From the NCBI GenBank assembly GCA_012845835.1, contig JABAKD010000026.1, positions 13,280,111 through 13,344,110 of the forward strand: 64,000 nucleotides of DNA, written 5' to 3'. This document shows positions 1 through 11,333 of the stretch, one piece after another. A program made the position numbers and the translations under genes. Below the pieces are notes generated by a model that had not been told where the DNA came from, did not search any database, and saw nothing but the letters and a program-made list of their open reading frames with translations. The stretch's first letter is position 1. Every line of letters starts with the position of its first letter. Source of the stretch: Undaria pinnatifida. Its lineage: Eukaryota; Sar; Phaeophyceae; Laminariales; Alariaceae.

Positions 1-207
1 CAGGTACCATTTATTACCTACCGCTGTTTTAAACAATTCCAAAAAACTAGACCGCACCCGATACGTACCAATTGTTGTCCGGACAATTCTAACCCATCAA
101 CATTACAAATCATCCGAAACTACTGTCGGAACTACCGTTGTAGTTTCAACTATTTAATTCCACAGCATCCGAATCAAAGTGCGTGGATAATTCCAGTTAT
201 TTTAGAG

Positions 208-522
208 TAAAAGGTAGAAAATTGCCAAAACAGCTCCACGGACAAATGCCCTTAATTGGGAACTGTTTTTTTGTCAATGTTTTAAAGGCTCAAGTGCCTA
301 TCTGGTGTAGGATCGTTAAGGCTCGTTGAGGCCGTTGAGGCTTATGCTTGTGGCTTAAAATGTGCCTAAACCCCTTTTTTTCTTGCCTGCGACGAGCCTT
401 CGCCATTTGCCTTAGCATCCCTAAAAGCGAGCCTTAAAGGCCAGGGCCCAGTGGAAAGTTGCCAATAACAGCTCCTGGGACAAGTGCCGTTAACAGGGGA
501 CTTTATTTTTTGTCAAAAGCAG
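208..522. repeat. Pair of ~75-bp direct repeats
   Basis: A block near 208-283 (gccaaaacagctccacggac, then a tttttttgtcaa tract) recurs near 447-522 with a few substitutions. Between them lie short reiterations of gttgaggc/gttaaggct. No ORF of interest crosses it. This looks like an old local duplication inside non-coding DNA. Confidence 0.5.
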
Positions 523-2030
523 TTGCCCGGCGGACATTACTGAAAAGTGGTTCTAAAAAAAAAACAAGTACAAGTACATGGACAACACCCGTTCGTGTTG
601 TTTTTCTACTTAATTAATACGCAGCACATTAAATCGATTCCCAGGACGATTCCAATTAACAGGCATCAGCCAAAATCAATCGTTCAGACAAGCCCAACCG
701 GCAGACAGTCTCCGAAATCAGCTGTGCAACAAATCTCAGTTAAATAATACAGTCTCCAAAACCCGCCATCGTCCGGACAATACCTACCTACTCATGGACC
801 GTGGTTCCGCTGCCACCGTGTGAATACGTCACACTGGGCCGTATAAAAGTTTATACTTTGTGTAATTCTGGTGTTGCCAACAATTAATAGATATGTAATT
901 CAGGTGTTGCCCTCACGAAATACATGTTTCAAGTTTGACTGATGGTGGAGCAGGGAGACTTTCGAACCACCTAAGCACTCTCAAGTAGGCGTGTGCTGGC
1001 CATGCCTACCAACCTACCTCCTAGTGCGATGGTTGTCTGGTTCAGTCGATTTTTCGTTGGCTTGAGTCCTGATCCCCCACCACCGCTGTCTCTCGCATTG
1101 GCCACACCAGAAAATAAATGTTATTCGGAGCTGTCATCCATGCCTAAGAAAGTACGCGCAGGGCGTTGAAGTGCGCCTCACGAGTGGTTCTCAGTAGAAC
1201 GCAGCTCACCCTTCACGCGGCTCGCGGGAACACCTCACGGCGCTCCGCTCTTGGTGCACGCGATGTCTGCCCCTGGTCGGTGAAAACTCGACGTGCTCCG
1301 TCCCGGCATTAGAGGGATGCCAGGGTCTATCATAATACGACTGACTACGGCCATGCATGAAATGAGCACTCCCCTCCCCCTCCTGTCCTCGCACGCCTGC
1401 GTGTGCTTTCATTGCCATCATATCTCGCGGAATCCAAGGACACTGAAGGCGTGCATGTGGCACGTCACGAGCAAACGCCCAGCTCGCCCGGAAGTCTTGT
1501 GCCACCCCTGCTGGGCGATCATTCGTACGCTCCTCTTGTTCTACCACCGTCAACATCAGCGGCCAACGAGGAGCCGAACGTCGACTCCACAAGGGCAATA
1601 TCAACCCGGAGGGGAGATGTGGTGAGCTGGAAAGAAAAATCATGCCGTGGCCGGGGGCCGGTGATGCCTCTGCTGCGCCGGTGTGCCGCTGCCAATTTTC
1701 ACTCTCTGCCTCTCGTCTGAAAAGCGCAGATGACGCACGGTGTTACGGTGGTAAGGGTGCGGCTCAGCAATGCCAAGCTATCTCCTCGCTTCACAAGAGC
1801 TCTAGTCTATTCCTCACCCAGAAAGCGAGATTTTTATAAAAAAAAAAAACTGAGGTGGTGCAACCTGACGACGCAACCGCGCATAGTTGATTCCCAATAT
1901 AGCAAGTACTACCGGTACATACGGCAGTAAAGCGTCGTCTTGTTTTTTTGTTTTTTTGCTTTGTTCTTTATCGCTTTCAATCCCCACTTTAATGCCTTGG
2001 ATGATTTGCCCTCAGCGGCCTTCTGGACAA
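523..2030. other. No supported gene
   Basis: Only short overlapping ORFs on both strands, none with a recognisable domain, start context or splice structure. A T-rich stretch at 1939-1957 might be the old tail of the partial SINE that follows on the minus strand. Confidence 0.4.
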
Positions 2031-2165
2031 GCCGTGGTCACAGGCGTCTTGCCTTCTCCTCCCCGGTACATGCATTAATTTGATCGCCCATAGGGTTCAT
2101 TCAGAACTCCTACTGTTCACTTTTCAGCTTTTTATGCCCAACCGTCGATTTCATCGAACCCTGTA
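2031..2165 (-). mobile_element. Partial, diverged SINE copy
   Basis: The block starting cttctggacaagccgtggtc matches the tail-proximal half of the SINE copies at 44069-44370, 49319-49629 and 49772-50080, with extra substitutions and indels. The tRNA-like head is missing; similarity fades near the segment equivalent to tcgattgtttcatcgagtg. By analogy the element is on the minus strand. Confidence 0.5.
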
Positions 2166-2221
2166 AAACGTGCATGGTGTGCCAATGATGGCGTGGGATA
2201 GAGCTTGTTGGATGCGGCTTA

Positions 2222-2999
2222 GGTCATTTCTTATACAGTGGGATTTGTCAGTCGAAAATGGCCGTTTTCGACTGGAGCCCAAACCGGGCTATCTTACACA
2301 GTCGAAAAAGGGCCTTTTCGACTCAACTTTTTTCGACTGAGTTTTCCGACTGGGGGATCCAGTCGAAAATCTTGATTTTTCACTGGATCTGTCAGTCAGT
2401 CGAAAAACTCAGTCGAAAAAGTTTTACACCTGTTTTTTGAACCCATCGCATCGCTCATCCCACCACAAAACACACACCCACACGCCCACACACATACCAG
2501 GTACCACACAGCAGTATCATACAACAGCGCCAACGCTGCCTTGGCTATCACACTGCTGTTGCTTCTCGCCGCAAGTCAGCGTGGCGCACTCCTAGCTCCG
2601 CTCGCCAGCAAGGTGTATCACACGACAGCAGTAGCGCGCGTTATCGATGCTATTTTGCCAACAACGGCTACGCCTGCTGTAGCCTTGGCGGCTTTCGGCT
2701 GAGTGCAACGCCACGAACGTAGCTTTGACAGTTTTCGGCTAAGCCCAACGCCACCAACCCATTCGTCGCGCGCAAAGCACGCGTTGCTCGCGAGGAACGC
2801 GCGAAGCACAGAGCTGCCAACCGAGTTTCGAGTGCCATACAGCAGTACTCCCTCACACCAACCGCCTCTAGGAAGAGCACTAAAACCATAAAATCGACTC
2901 GATTGACGACAAGAAGGACCAGAAGAATCCAGTCGAAAAAAAGTCCAGTCGAAAAGGGCCGTTTTCGACTGGCGGAATCCGACTGTATAAGAAATGGCC
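2222..2999. mobile_element. MITE-like DNA transposon, Harbinger-type ends, TTA target duplication
   Basis: The ends are inverted repeats of about 55 bp: the left begins ggtcatttcttatacagt and the right end is actgtataagaaatggcc. They are flanked by TTA at 2219-2221 and 3000-3002. Each end also contains its own palindrome around GTCGAAAA..GGCC..TTTTCGAC, so each arm can fold by itself. The 778-bp interior has no transposase. A 3-bp TTA duplication with GG..CC termini is typical of the PIF/Harbinger superfamily, so a non-autonomous Harbinger relative is the best reading. A truncated second copy lies at 19245-19648. Confidence 0.75.
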
Positions 3000-3380
3000 T
3001 TAGTGTAGGATTTAAGAATATAACGTAAAGAGCACGTATTGAGAAGGATAGAACCAGGACAAAACATAATCAAGTGTTTCTGTTGGTGTTGGAAGAATTC
3101 CGTGGGCTTCCTAGCTGTTGAAACGTTTAGCGTAGAGCAAAAACTCTGGTAGACGGTGACGTTGCCGCTTTAGATGTGAGCGAAGTAGTGCTGTACGCAA
3201 AGACTTAATTGATGCAGAAGTAGGTATCAAAGGGAGTTCGACCTTATGCACAACATGGTCACTTTTTTCCCGCGGCCAGTGTTGAATTTTTCGGGAATGT
3301 TAGACGTGATCAACGCTGAAGTGCTGCACATTGTCGGATAGTGAGCACGACCATAACATTGAACAAAAAAGTAATAGCAA

Positions 3381-3381
3381 T

Positions 3382-3429
<48 letters not shown>
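3381..3429. repeat. (CAA)n microsatellite
   Basis: About 16 uninterrupted CAA/ACA units. Any ORF passing through it (poly-Leu or poly-Cys on the minus strand) is a by-product of the repeat. Confidence 0.9.
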
Positions 3430-3893
3430 TGGTAGTTGACGAATTGAGGAGCCCCGTTAGCAAGAAATACCTGGTACTGTGTAAAAAAGTGCCCAACTAT
3501 CGTAGCGCTTGTCGTGAGTGGAAAGTAGATGTAATGTGGAAGGCCGGCGAGGTCGCTGATACTTTCCCGTGCTGTCAACGCTGACTCGTTACCTCTCCTC
3601 GTCAAAGCTCGCGTCACTTGATTTGTTCATCGCGCTGAAAAGCTCCACAGCGCTCCACCTGCACTCCTCGCCTGATACGCTACTACAGTATGCATCGATT
3701 CAAAGTCACCCACACATGAACGTGCACTACCTATACTACTATACGCACTCTCAAGTGGCTATGGCACGTTCTGGCGTGTTGTCAACGTGTCCTGTGTAAA
3801 AATCTCAGCTTTGATGTCGTCCTGACAAGCTCCAGTGCTCCCCTCCTGCACCTTCCTCTTTTGCTCGTGTGCAACACACATACATCCAACCAG

Positions 3894-4106
3894 TCGTCGA
3901 AATATGGAGAAGCACTGGGAGAGGCACCAATCGCACACTCAGACGGCGGACACGATGCGCAGCTTTCTCCGGTGAGCCCTTCTTCCATGGCGTCCAATGC
4001 TTCGCCGCGAGCCAGTCCCAGGCACTCGCGTTTGGCGGCGAGATCACGTAAAACGCAACAGCTGACGAGTGTCACAACGACGGGATTGAAAATCTTCGAC
4101 ACCAAG
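3894..4106 (+). CDS. Possible isolated exon, function unknown
   Basis: An open stretch of 71 codons lies between a plausible acceptor (pyrimidine-rich DNA, then ccaaccag at 3886-3893) and a plausible donor (AAG|GTGGGT at 4107). The predicted segment is rich in Ser, Pro and Arg and ends in a short hydrophobic-basic motif (GLKIFDTK). The minus strand is also open here, so the coding strand is uncertain. No partner exon was found. This is splice-site logic only, with no family recognised. Confidence 0.2.
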
Positions 4107-4640
4107 GTGGGTTTAATTTGATCCATATCATGATCCATGTTGTGGTTTCTTAACAAATAGGCAAAAACAGCTTGTTCTCGTGATGAATATTCAGTAGCGA
4201 CTACAGCAGTATCGCAGTATACCTATCACACGGAGATCCATTTTTAACAGGATGAAATTGCACACCAAAAAGGAACGCATTGCCACCTTTCCCGCGAGCT
4301 TCCCTACGCTACGACTGCGTCGATGGAGGCTCTTTATAGCCGGTAAGACCCGCCAACAAAATGAAGCTTGAGCCAAATGTTGGCTAACGAAGGCAGACAC
4401 TTTTTAAGGCCCTCCTATGTTTCATAATCCATCCTGCTAACAGTGGTTATCCGTAATAGTCAATGCTCAGTAGCATAGAGTACTGCTAATAAGAAGAAAT
4501 ATCGTAGTCAGCGTTCTGCGATCGGTCTACCTAAGCCTTATATAGTACGATGCTAGGCGGTTAGCCAACTGGCAGCGGAACAATGCCTACCTCTACTCAG
4601 TCCTCGCCCTATTAATAGCCATCAATTGTGGATCCGCAAC
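4107..4640. other. No supported gene
   Basis: No convincing coding signal. The 5' end of copia A must lie near the right edge, but no LTR could be recognised by eye. Confidence 0.4.
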
Positions 4641-4659
4641 AGTTGTACAACGTCGTGAG

Positions 4660-5159
4660 GGCAAGACACCAGAATATGGGTTCGGAGACGGACAGGATGC
4701 GTGGAAGGCGCTTGAGGAGAAATACGACGTAACGCCACTCACTCGTCAGGAGCTCTACGAGAAACTAGCTAAAGCTGAATGAAACTAGGCCAGGATCCTA
4801 ACGAATTTCTGCATATCTTGGAGACTGCTCGCGACTGTCTTCACGGCATGGGACATCACATTTCTTCCGAACGGTTAGATGACCTCACACTCAAGCCCCC
4901 CCTGCCTGGCCACAACTTCGTGCGCATCACCAGCTTCAGGGACCGCGAGTTCGTGCGGCAGGACATTAAATGCACGATGCGTAATATGTACGCGGATCTC
5001 TCATGTTCTTCAAGCACGCCACCATTTTCAGGACGCGGGGTCGCCATGCAAGCGCAGGGTGATCTCGGTGATGAAAAATGCTACATCTGCAGGCAGTTTA
5101 GACACCACACCGCAGATTGTCATAAGTGCAACTTCAACTACAAGAATACCAAGAACTAA
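4660..5159 (+). pseudogene. gag: copia A gag (UBN2-like) with CCHC zinc knuckle
   Basis: A first segment (WKALEEKY region, about 4680-4780) ends at a TGA. The rest continues in another frame from 4779, so there is a frameshift at the overlap. The second segment ends with a perfect CCHC knuckle, CYICRQFRHHTADC, at about 5079-5120, matching C-X2-C-X4-H-X4-C. In this family the knuckle binds the packaged RNA. The reading frame stops at 5157-5159. Confidence 0.75.
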
Positions 5160-5600
5160 GTTCTTCCAACGAAGTGGGCATCTCTGTACAAAGCGACATC
5201 TCATTGCGAAGACGGTTTGCAGAGCAAAAGGAAAGAGACATCACACGGAACAGCAAAAAAAACAAGGTGTAGGAGGGGCCAAGTGGTGCTCAGTACATTT
5301 TACTACGTCTCATGCAGATGGCGAGTGTTAGCTCCAATAGACGAAGGCCAACAACGGCAAGGCCAACTTCGCCAAAACCTTTCAGCGGCATCATCAAACG
5401 GCGCCAGGCGAAAGGGGGTTCCAAGGAGGATTTATTTTGTCACCGTTGTTGCCACGCAGGACGCGAAGTCCGTTGGCGGCACACAGGGCGAGAAGCCCAT
5501 CATGGCCAAGACACCGGCGCACTAGTACCCACGTGACCTCAATGGGCACTCGATTACGACACTTGGACTGCTTGGGCAGAACTTTGACGAACTGGCTCTT

Positions 5601-5860
5601 ATGGCAGTCAGTGCCACGGAAGTCGACAACTACACAGTAAACACCATCAACAACTCATTGGCGATTTACGTGGACACCGGAGCATCCGAGCACCACTTCG
5701 ACGAACCTCGCGGCCTAAGGGGGAGGTTATATCCGAGGAGGAAATCCTTGAGGAACCGCGAAGAATCACTACTGCAGGCAAACACCAGTTGGAAGGAAAT
5801 GCTACAGGTGGCATCGCCGATGTTATCATCGACAAAGCTGGAGAGGAGCAGCCAGTGAAA
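5601..5860 (+). pseudogene. copia A aspartic protease fragment
   Basis: The motif YVDTGASEHHF at about 5670-5700 is the D-T-G-A-S active site of the retroviral-type aspartic protease that cuts the Gag-Pol polyprotein. The frame shifts soon after the motif and the protein continues in the frame of the next feature. Confidence 0.75.
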
Positions 5861-7000
5861 ACCCCGATCGTGGTCGTAGCCGGTCTGGGACGCAACTTCT
5901 TCCCGGTGCCTCCGGCTATCCTTCAAGGTACCACCGCTATGTTCGCGGCCGACGCTCCACGCGTCGAGACGGGCAGCTTTAGTCTCCCTCTGAAACAAGT
6001 GGTCGGAGCCTGCGACCTCTATTCGTTCGAGATGGAGCTGGATGCACCCGAGCTAGCCTTTCAGGCGACAAGAGTCAGCACGGCGGACAACTGGCATCTG
6101 AGGAATGTCGGGCTTGCGGTGGCTGTGCACCAGGGAACAAGTACCGAACGAACTCACAAGACGAAAGCCAGCCTTCATGCCAGCAATCCTTTTGGTCTAC
6201 ACAGGCCCCATGGAGCCAATTTCACCTATAGCGCTGGGAGGCTTCGAGTACGTAAGCAAGATCACCGACGAGTACACCATGTGGACGGACGTATTCCTCG
6301 TCCAGATCAAACGGGAAGCAGAAAATACGACCCAGCTGCACGTGAAATCGCTCGTGACACCCATGTGGAACCGCATTGTTGTGCTTCGTGCGGATCGCGA
6401 AACGCGGTATACTGGAAGCTCTTTTCGGGGGTACTGCCGCCAAATAGCGATCCAGTTGGAATTGGTTGCACCAACACGACCATCCAAATCAGCGTAGGCG
6501 ACCGCGTTGAACGTAGCCTCGTTGGCATGACGCGGATCATGCTCGTGGACGGTGATCTGCCGAAATATCTCTGGGGCGGACTGATGAAAACTACTGCATA
6601 CCTCTCCAACAGGTCACCTCTTTCAGCTCTTGGCATGGAGACCCCTTACAGTAAACGCTTCGGCAAAGAGGCTGACTTAAGCCTCAAGATAATCGGCGCA
6701 TGGGCTTCCGTCCACTTAGAGACCTACACCAAGACGTCCGATAACAAGGCTTTGGAGGGCCGGCTCTGCGGTTACTGTCAAGAATCCAAGGCCTACCGTG
6801 TTTACAGCCCGCCGAAGCGGAAGGTAGTCGACAGCAGAAACGTCGTTTTCATCCAAAAACCATTGCACATAGTTTCACCTCCTCAAGACAGCGATTACCA
6901 TGACACAGGCTGGAGGACCATGAACGACAACGACGAGCTCTACAACAACGACGATAACCCAGTGAGGGACATCGGGACTATACATCGTGTCTCAACGTGA
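5789..7000 (+). pseudogene. copia A pre-integrase and integrase region
   Basis: This 403-codon open frame holds the GAG-pre-integrase segment (about 5790-6110) and the C-terminal integrase region (from about 6480, with LPKYLWGG and NRSPLSA). The central catalytic part lies in another frame at 6105-6497 (GPMEPISPIALGG, TDEYTMWTDVF, LRADRETRY). Two compensating frameshifts therefore separate the pieces. The core is diverged: the usual SDNGGEF is replaced by RADRETRY. The enzyme would be dead. Confidence 0.7.
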
Positions 7001-7399
7001 ACAGCACCTCCAACCATACATCGAAATCGCTCAGCCCGCTGGTACTGAGCTGGCCAAAATTGTCGCACGGTTGCGTAAGCTCACCAGCCGTTACCTTGGC
7101 ACTGGGCTGAACGGCGTTACGCCGGCAGCCAAACATACAAGTGATGAGCAGTAGCCTGCGGTCAACAACCCGAGTCCGTCATTTGTGGCGGGCGCAGCCT
7201 GGGTTGAAGAAGTAAGTGCTAGAGAGTTGAGATCATTATCGGATCAGGGAGCTTCAACCGCCACGCACAGTGTTTCGTCGCCTGGACGTAACACCTGCAA
7301 CGCGGTCTGAAACCTCCCAGGCAAACCCACAGTCAATGCCATGTGAAAGCACCCTCCGCGGAATGCACAAGCTTGCTCTTTACACCACAGGAGCTTTGA

Positions 7400-8266
7400 C
7401 GAGCATGGCGCACTACGTGGAGATGCTGACTGACGCGGAAAATGCATACGCCACCACCAGCGTGCAACTCAATAGTCTTTCGGAGCCCGAGAACGTGGTC
7501 GTCATTCCGAACACCTTTAGAGAAGCCATGGGACTACCAGAGACTGCTATTTGGAAAATAGCGCAGGACAAGGACAGGCCAAGTGCGGAGAAACACGACG
7601 TGCTCGACCTCATCCCCCCAACATCCATTCCCGCTGGGCAGAAATCAGTCGTCTTGCGGTGGGTCTACAAATCAAGGCGGACAATAATTTCCAGGGAACC
7701 CTTGTTGTTCCAAGGCTGGGGGTAGGCCGCAGGAGTATGCTGTGGAGGTACGTTCGCCCCTGTTTGCAGAATCCAGACCATCCGAATGGTGCTCGAAACA
7801 GTGGTGGAGCTTGGCTGGGATATCCCACAGCTGAACGTTCAAACAGCGTTTATAAACGATAATGCCGAAGAGGAAGTGTGCGTTAAAATGGCCCCGGGCT
7901 ACGAGAAGAAGGATGAGCAGACCGGCGTTCAACTGGTAATGAGGCTCCGAAAAATCTTGTACCGTCTTCGTCAGAGCCACAAAAACTGGCACGGCAGCAC
8001 TAGCGATACGTACGTGATGAAGAGTGAGATCAACCCGCTTCAATTCTGACCCCTGCGTCTACATCTACAACACGAAAACATATGATATCAACAACCAGAA
8101 GCCGTACGCCATCCCCACTCTCTACGTCGACGATCTGATGCTTGATGAAAGCGATACGGCGATACTCAAGATTCTAAAGGCGGTGCTCAAGATTCTAAAG
8201 GAGGAGCCAATGGGCCGCTTTGCTACAACGGACATGGGAGGCATCTCGCTGATACTCGGCATATAG
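7400..8266 (+). pseudogene. copia A reverse transcriptase fragments
   Basis: Three ORF pieces in different frames together cover the copia RT: the entry segment (FREAMGLPE to VLRWVYKS, 7400-7725), the middle (QLNVQTAFINDNAEEEV, 7786-8049) and the active-site segment (TLYVDDLML near 8127-8155, up to a stop at 8266). The YVDD catalytic motif is kept. A short in-frame tandem duplication at about 8164-8203 repeats LKILK. Frameshifts between the pieces inactivate it. Confidence 0.75.
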
Positions 8267-9060
8267 GTCAGCCGCAACCGTGAAAACGGGACGCTTACAA
8301 TCTCTCAGCAGAGTACACCGGGTCCGTGCTTGAAAAGTACGGAGTTGGGGAGTCCAAAGCCCGTAAGCACGCCGGGAGAAAGAAAGGGACTGTCATTCTC
8401 GACCAACCAGAAGAGACTCTTCTTTACGACTCGGAGAAGCGCCGATACCAGGGTATCACAAGTTTATTACTGTACCTGGCTCAAGTGACTCGCTGGGACA
8501 CCCCTTATGGTGTCAACCAGCTCGAGGGCCATGCCAAACCCATCTAGAACATACATGGTGACGGCCACTCACGTTCTCCATTGCTTCGCCGGCACGATCA
8601 ACTTCGACATAATCTGCAAGAAAGAAGGTTTTACCCTAACCGCGTTTTTGGATGCTAACCGGGGCAGCAACCCGAACAATGGCAAACCGATATCATCGCA
8701 CTTTATGATGATGTCCATCGGCCCAGTGGGCTTTAAGGTGGGTCTTCAAGGAATCACGGCCCAGTCATTCATGGAAACAGAACTTGTCCCAGCAGAACTT
8801 GCTCGTCGGGTTCGGAAAAATGTTTCAAGTGCGTCCCCCTATACATCGACAACACTTCAGCTCTGCATGTGGCCGGGAACCACACATTCAGTTCGCGTGC
8901 TAAGCACGTGGCTCTACGGCTGTTCTGCATCCGCGAAATCGTGCAGGAAGGCAAGGTGAGCACTCACCACGTGCCGACCGAGAACTGCATCTCAGGTTGA
9001 AGGACGAAGTTCATCAACAAGCATCGTCACCGTTACCTCATCGAGCTGGTCAAGTTTTTA
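8267..9060 (+). pseudogene. copia A RT connection and RNase H remnants
   Basis: Fragments after the RT core include the SLLLYLAQVTRWDTPYGVNQ-like segment (8326-8547), an FLDANRGSN segment corresponding to the copia RNase H start (about 8645-8670), and IVQEGKVSTHHVPTENCIS near 8938-8990. They lie in different frames. The usual histidine-rich C-terminus of copia RNase H is only weakly kept. Confidence 0.6.
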
Positions 9061-9120
9061 GGGCCTGAACACACATTGCCGACTTCAACGGGACAATCTG
9101 ACAACGTCACGGATAGATTC

Positions 9121-9840
9121 TGAGGCGGATACAGTAAACACTTCTACAGCAGGGACTGCAGCAGTGCGACCGGCGGATACTGCATATCATTCTCGAGAGC
9201 ATCTTCATCGGAGATGCGTCATTTCAGCTTCATCATCATTTCAGCTCCGTTAGTTCAGCTACAACTACAACAACTTCATCAGCTTCATCAGCGGCTTATT
9301 CGTCCAAAAGTATGGTTGGAGCATAGAGTGTATTCGTGGGGGACGTTTATTATATATGGAACTCTGCAACGTGCATATTTTGTGTGACATTATCATGGTA
9401 ACTATTTCGCTCAGTGCAACACACGGTAGACGTTGAACACTCACTTGCATATTTGTCGTTTAGAATGGCACTCATTACAACGCACTTACAGTAGTATGGT
9501 GAAACGAGGCATTGATGCTGCCCAACTGACGGCTTGTAATTTCAGAGTCTCACCGGTATTCAAACTAGAAGCATTTGTTGAAAAAACAGTAGGGCTTGCC
9601 TACATCCACATTGTCGGCGTCAACGCTCGGGCCTCAATGTGTTGTTCTTTGGCATCTTAAGTTTCTGAGTACCTGTTTCAACATTGATAGGGTACACATG
9701 CATTAACATGCACAATATGGCAAGCTTAACAGCGAAAGAGGACACCAGTTGCGACGACATTTCACAGCACAAGGTTTAAGTTAAGGGGATAAACCCAGGG
9801 TGGCGTTTTCCAAGTGACAGCGCATTTGCTTGAGACATTG
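9121..9840. other. No supported gene
   Basis: Short ORFs only. The 3' LTR of copia A would be expected near the left edge but was not recognised. Confidence 0.4.
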
Positions 9841-9849
9841 GTATTGTTT

Positions 9850-10610
9850 GCAGACTAGAATTCTCAGGATCGTCCCACGAGCAGTTCTCAGATTTCTCAT
9901 CCAGATCCACACAAGTACTGTCAGATTGTGAGGAGTTCTCAGATTCCTCGTGTGTGGAGAACTATGCTTGCTCACGTGAGCAGCCCTCGGTTCTTCGCGC
10001 GAGGAGCCAGATCCATGATAGGAGCAGCTGTAAGATTGCTCACATGCTCTCGTATTAATCACATGACCAGCCCTTAGGTTCCTCGCACGAGACGTTCTGG
10101 GGCAACTCAAATGACAATCTCTCGGGTTCCTCACCAGGCAGCTCTCGGAATAATCCCTCGAGCAGCTGTCAGGTTCCTCGTCCAGGTCCACAACATGAAG
10201 AGCTCTCAGATTAATCATACGAGGAGTTACCAGATTCCGCTTTTGAGGATAACTCATATTCCTCACGTGAGTAGATCTCGGATTCCTCGCCCTAGGAGCC
10301 CCCAGATTAATCACATGAGGGGCTCTCAGATTATTTACACGAGAAGGTATCATACTCCCCACATAAACAGAGTTGGGTTCCTTCACATGAACTGTCGGAT
10401 TTATCTCATGAAGAGGGCTCAGATTAATCACAGGGGGAGCTTTCAGATCCCGCACGCACGAGGATCCTTCAGATTAATCACAGGAGGAGCTTTCAGACCC
10501 CGCACGCACGAGGATCCCTGAGATTCCTCACACGAGGAGCTCTCAGATTCTTCACAGAGGAACACGCACACGGTAAACGTGCACGCACCACTCATTTCCT
10601 GAGCCTCTCT
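9850..10610. repeat. ~30-bp imperfect minisatellite with palindromic core
   Basis: About 24 diverged units of about 30 bp follow the theme tcagattcctcacacgagga then gctc. Because 30 is a multiple of three, a 224-codon minus-strand ORF (9781-10455) stays open and shows a 10-residue reiteration (RNLRAPHVIN-like). I treat that ORF as a by-product of the repeat. The core CTC-ACNNGAG half-palindrome resembles motifs in the dispersed repeats of this window. Confidence 0.75.
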
Positions 10611-11056
10611 TCATTTGAGGAGCTCCATATCTTCACCAAAACACGCTACTTTCGAGGAAACTGAAAGTACAATCCCGGATGACCCAACCCATGGCCTTGG
10701 TATCCAACAGCTATTTATATTTGACGCGTGCTGCGATCGCGAGGTGAACCACTTTTTTTCCGAGAGTCCTCACTTCAGAAGCTTAAGGCATGTCTTGACC
10801 CAAACACCAATTTTGAGGGGGGGGGGGGGGGGGGGGGGACTGGTAACGGATGACATATCCCATGGCTTAGGCATAGAACGAAAATTATGTGAAGAAAGCA
10901 AAGCAAAACTCGGGACGATTTTGGGTCAACAAGCCCCGCTATTCCGAAATCCTTTCGGGAAAAAAATGCTACCCCTATCTCGTTTACTAGAAATCGCAGC
11001 ATGCGTCAGTTCAAAAGACAAAACTGACATTTTCCACACGGTTTTATCGACTTTGG
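10611..11056 (-). repeat. Dispersed repeat fragments (CCTAGGCCATG family) and G-tract
   Basis: The segments acccatggccttggtatcc (near 10685) and tcccatggcttaggcatag (near 10857) are reverse-complement versions of the tacctaggccatggg core seen at several plus-strand sites (12700, 34120, 44980). A pure run of about 21 G at 10818-10838 separates them. Confidence 0.45.
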
Positions 11057-11333
11057 TTAAGACCCAGGCTACGGTAGGGGGGTCCCCTTTTGGGCCTTTT
11101 ATTTCAGTGGCTAGGGGTCACTCGCGCGAGTAACCCCTTTGTTCCTATGCAATCTTACGTTTTCTTTATGTTTTACATTGACAAAATCAATCCGCAATGC
11201 AAAGGTGATCTAAGCTGCGGCAAACCAAGTTCCTAAACCATCTTCATCCGTAGGGTACAGAGCTACTCGTGCGAGTGGCTCAAACACGCCAGTGAAAATG
11301 GGGGTACCCCCCCTACCGTAGCCTTGGTCTTAA
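11057..11333. mobile_element. MITE with inverted ends, TTAA-flanked (copy 1, best preserved)
   Basis: The element at 11061-11329 starts gacccaggctacggtagggg and ends with the reverse complement of gaccaaggctacggtagggg. It is flanked on both sides by TTAA (11057-11060 and 11330-11333). Inside are two near-palindromes, ggtcactcgcgcgagtaacc near 11077 and gctactcgtgcgagtggc near 11262. TTAA duplications are typical of piggyBac, but TTAA can also be part of a longer inverted end. Diverged copies lie at 45429, 45774, 46226 and 47693. There is no coding capacity. Confidence 0.75.

Larger units (their letters stand above)
4640..9120 (+). mobile_element. Degraded Ty1/copia retrotransposon (copia A)
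   Basis: Gag, protease, integrase, reverse transcriptase and RNase H fragments follow one another in the Ty1/copia order (integrase before RT). They are broken by many frameshifts and stop codons. No LTR pair or target duplication is visible, so the limits are those of recognisable coding similarity. The closest relative here is copia C at 38881-43240 on the other strand: they share the gag motif pattern GQDP, similar text around YVDD, and the same element-specific protease and pre-integrase sequence. It is certainly not autonomous. Confidence 0.85.

Noticed and set aside
9781..10455. 224-codon minus-strand ORF with 10-residue repeats
   Set aside because: The period equals the 30-bp minisatellite unit; open frames are expected and no start context or domain is present.
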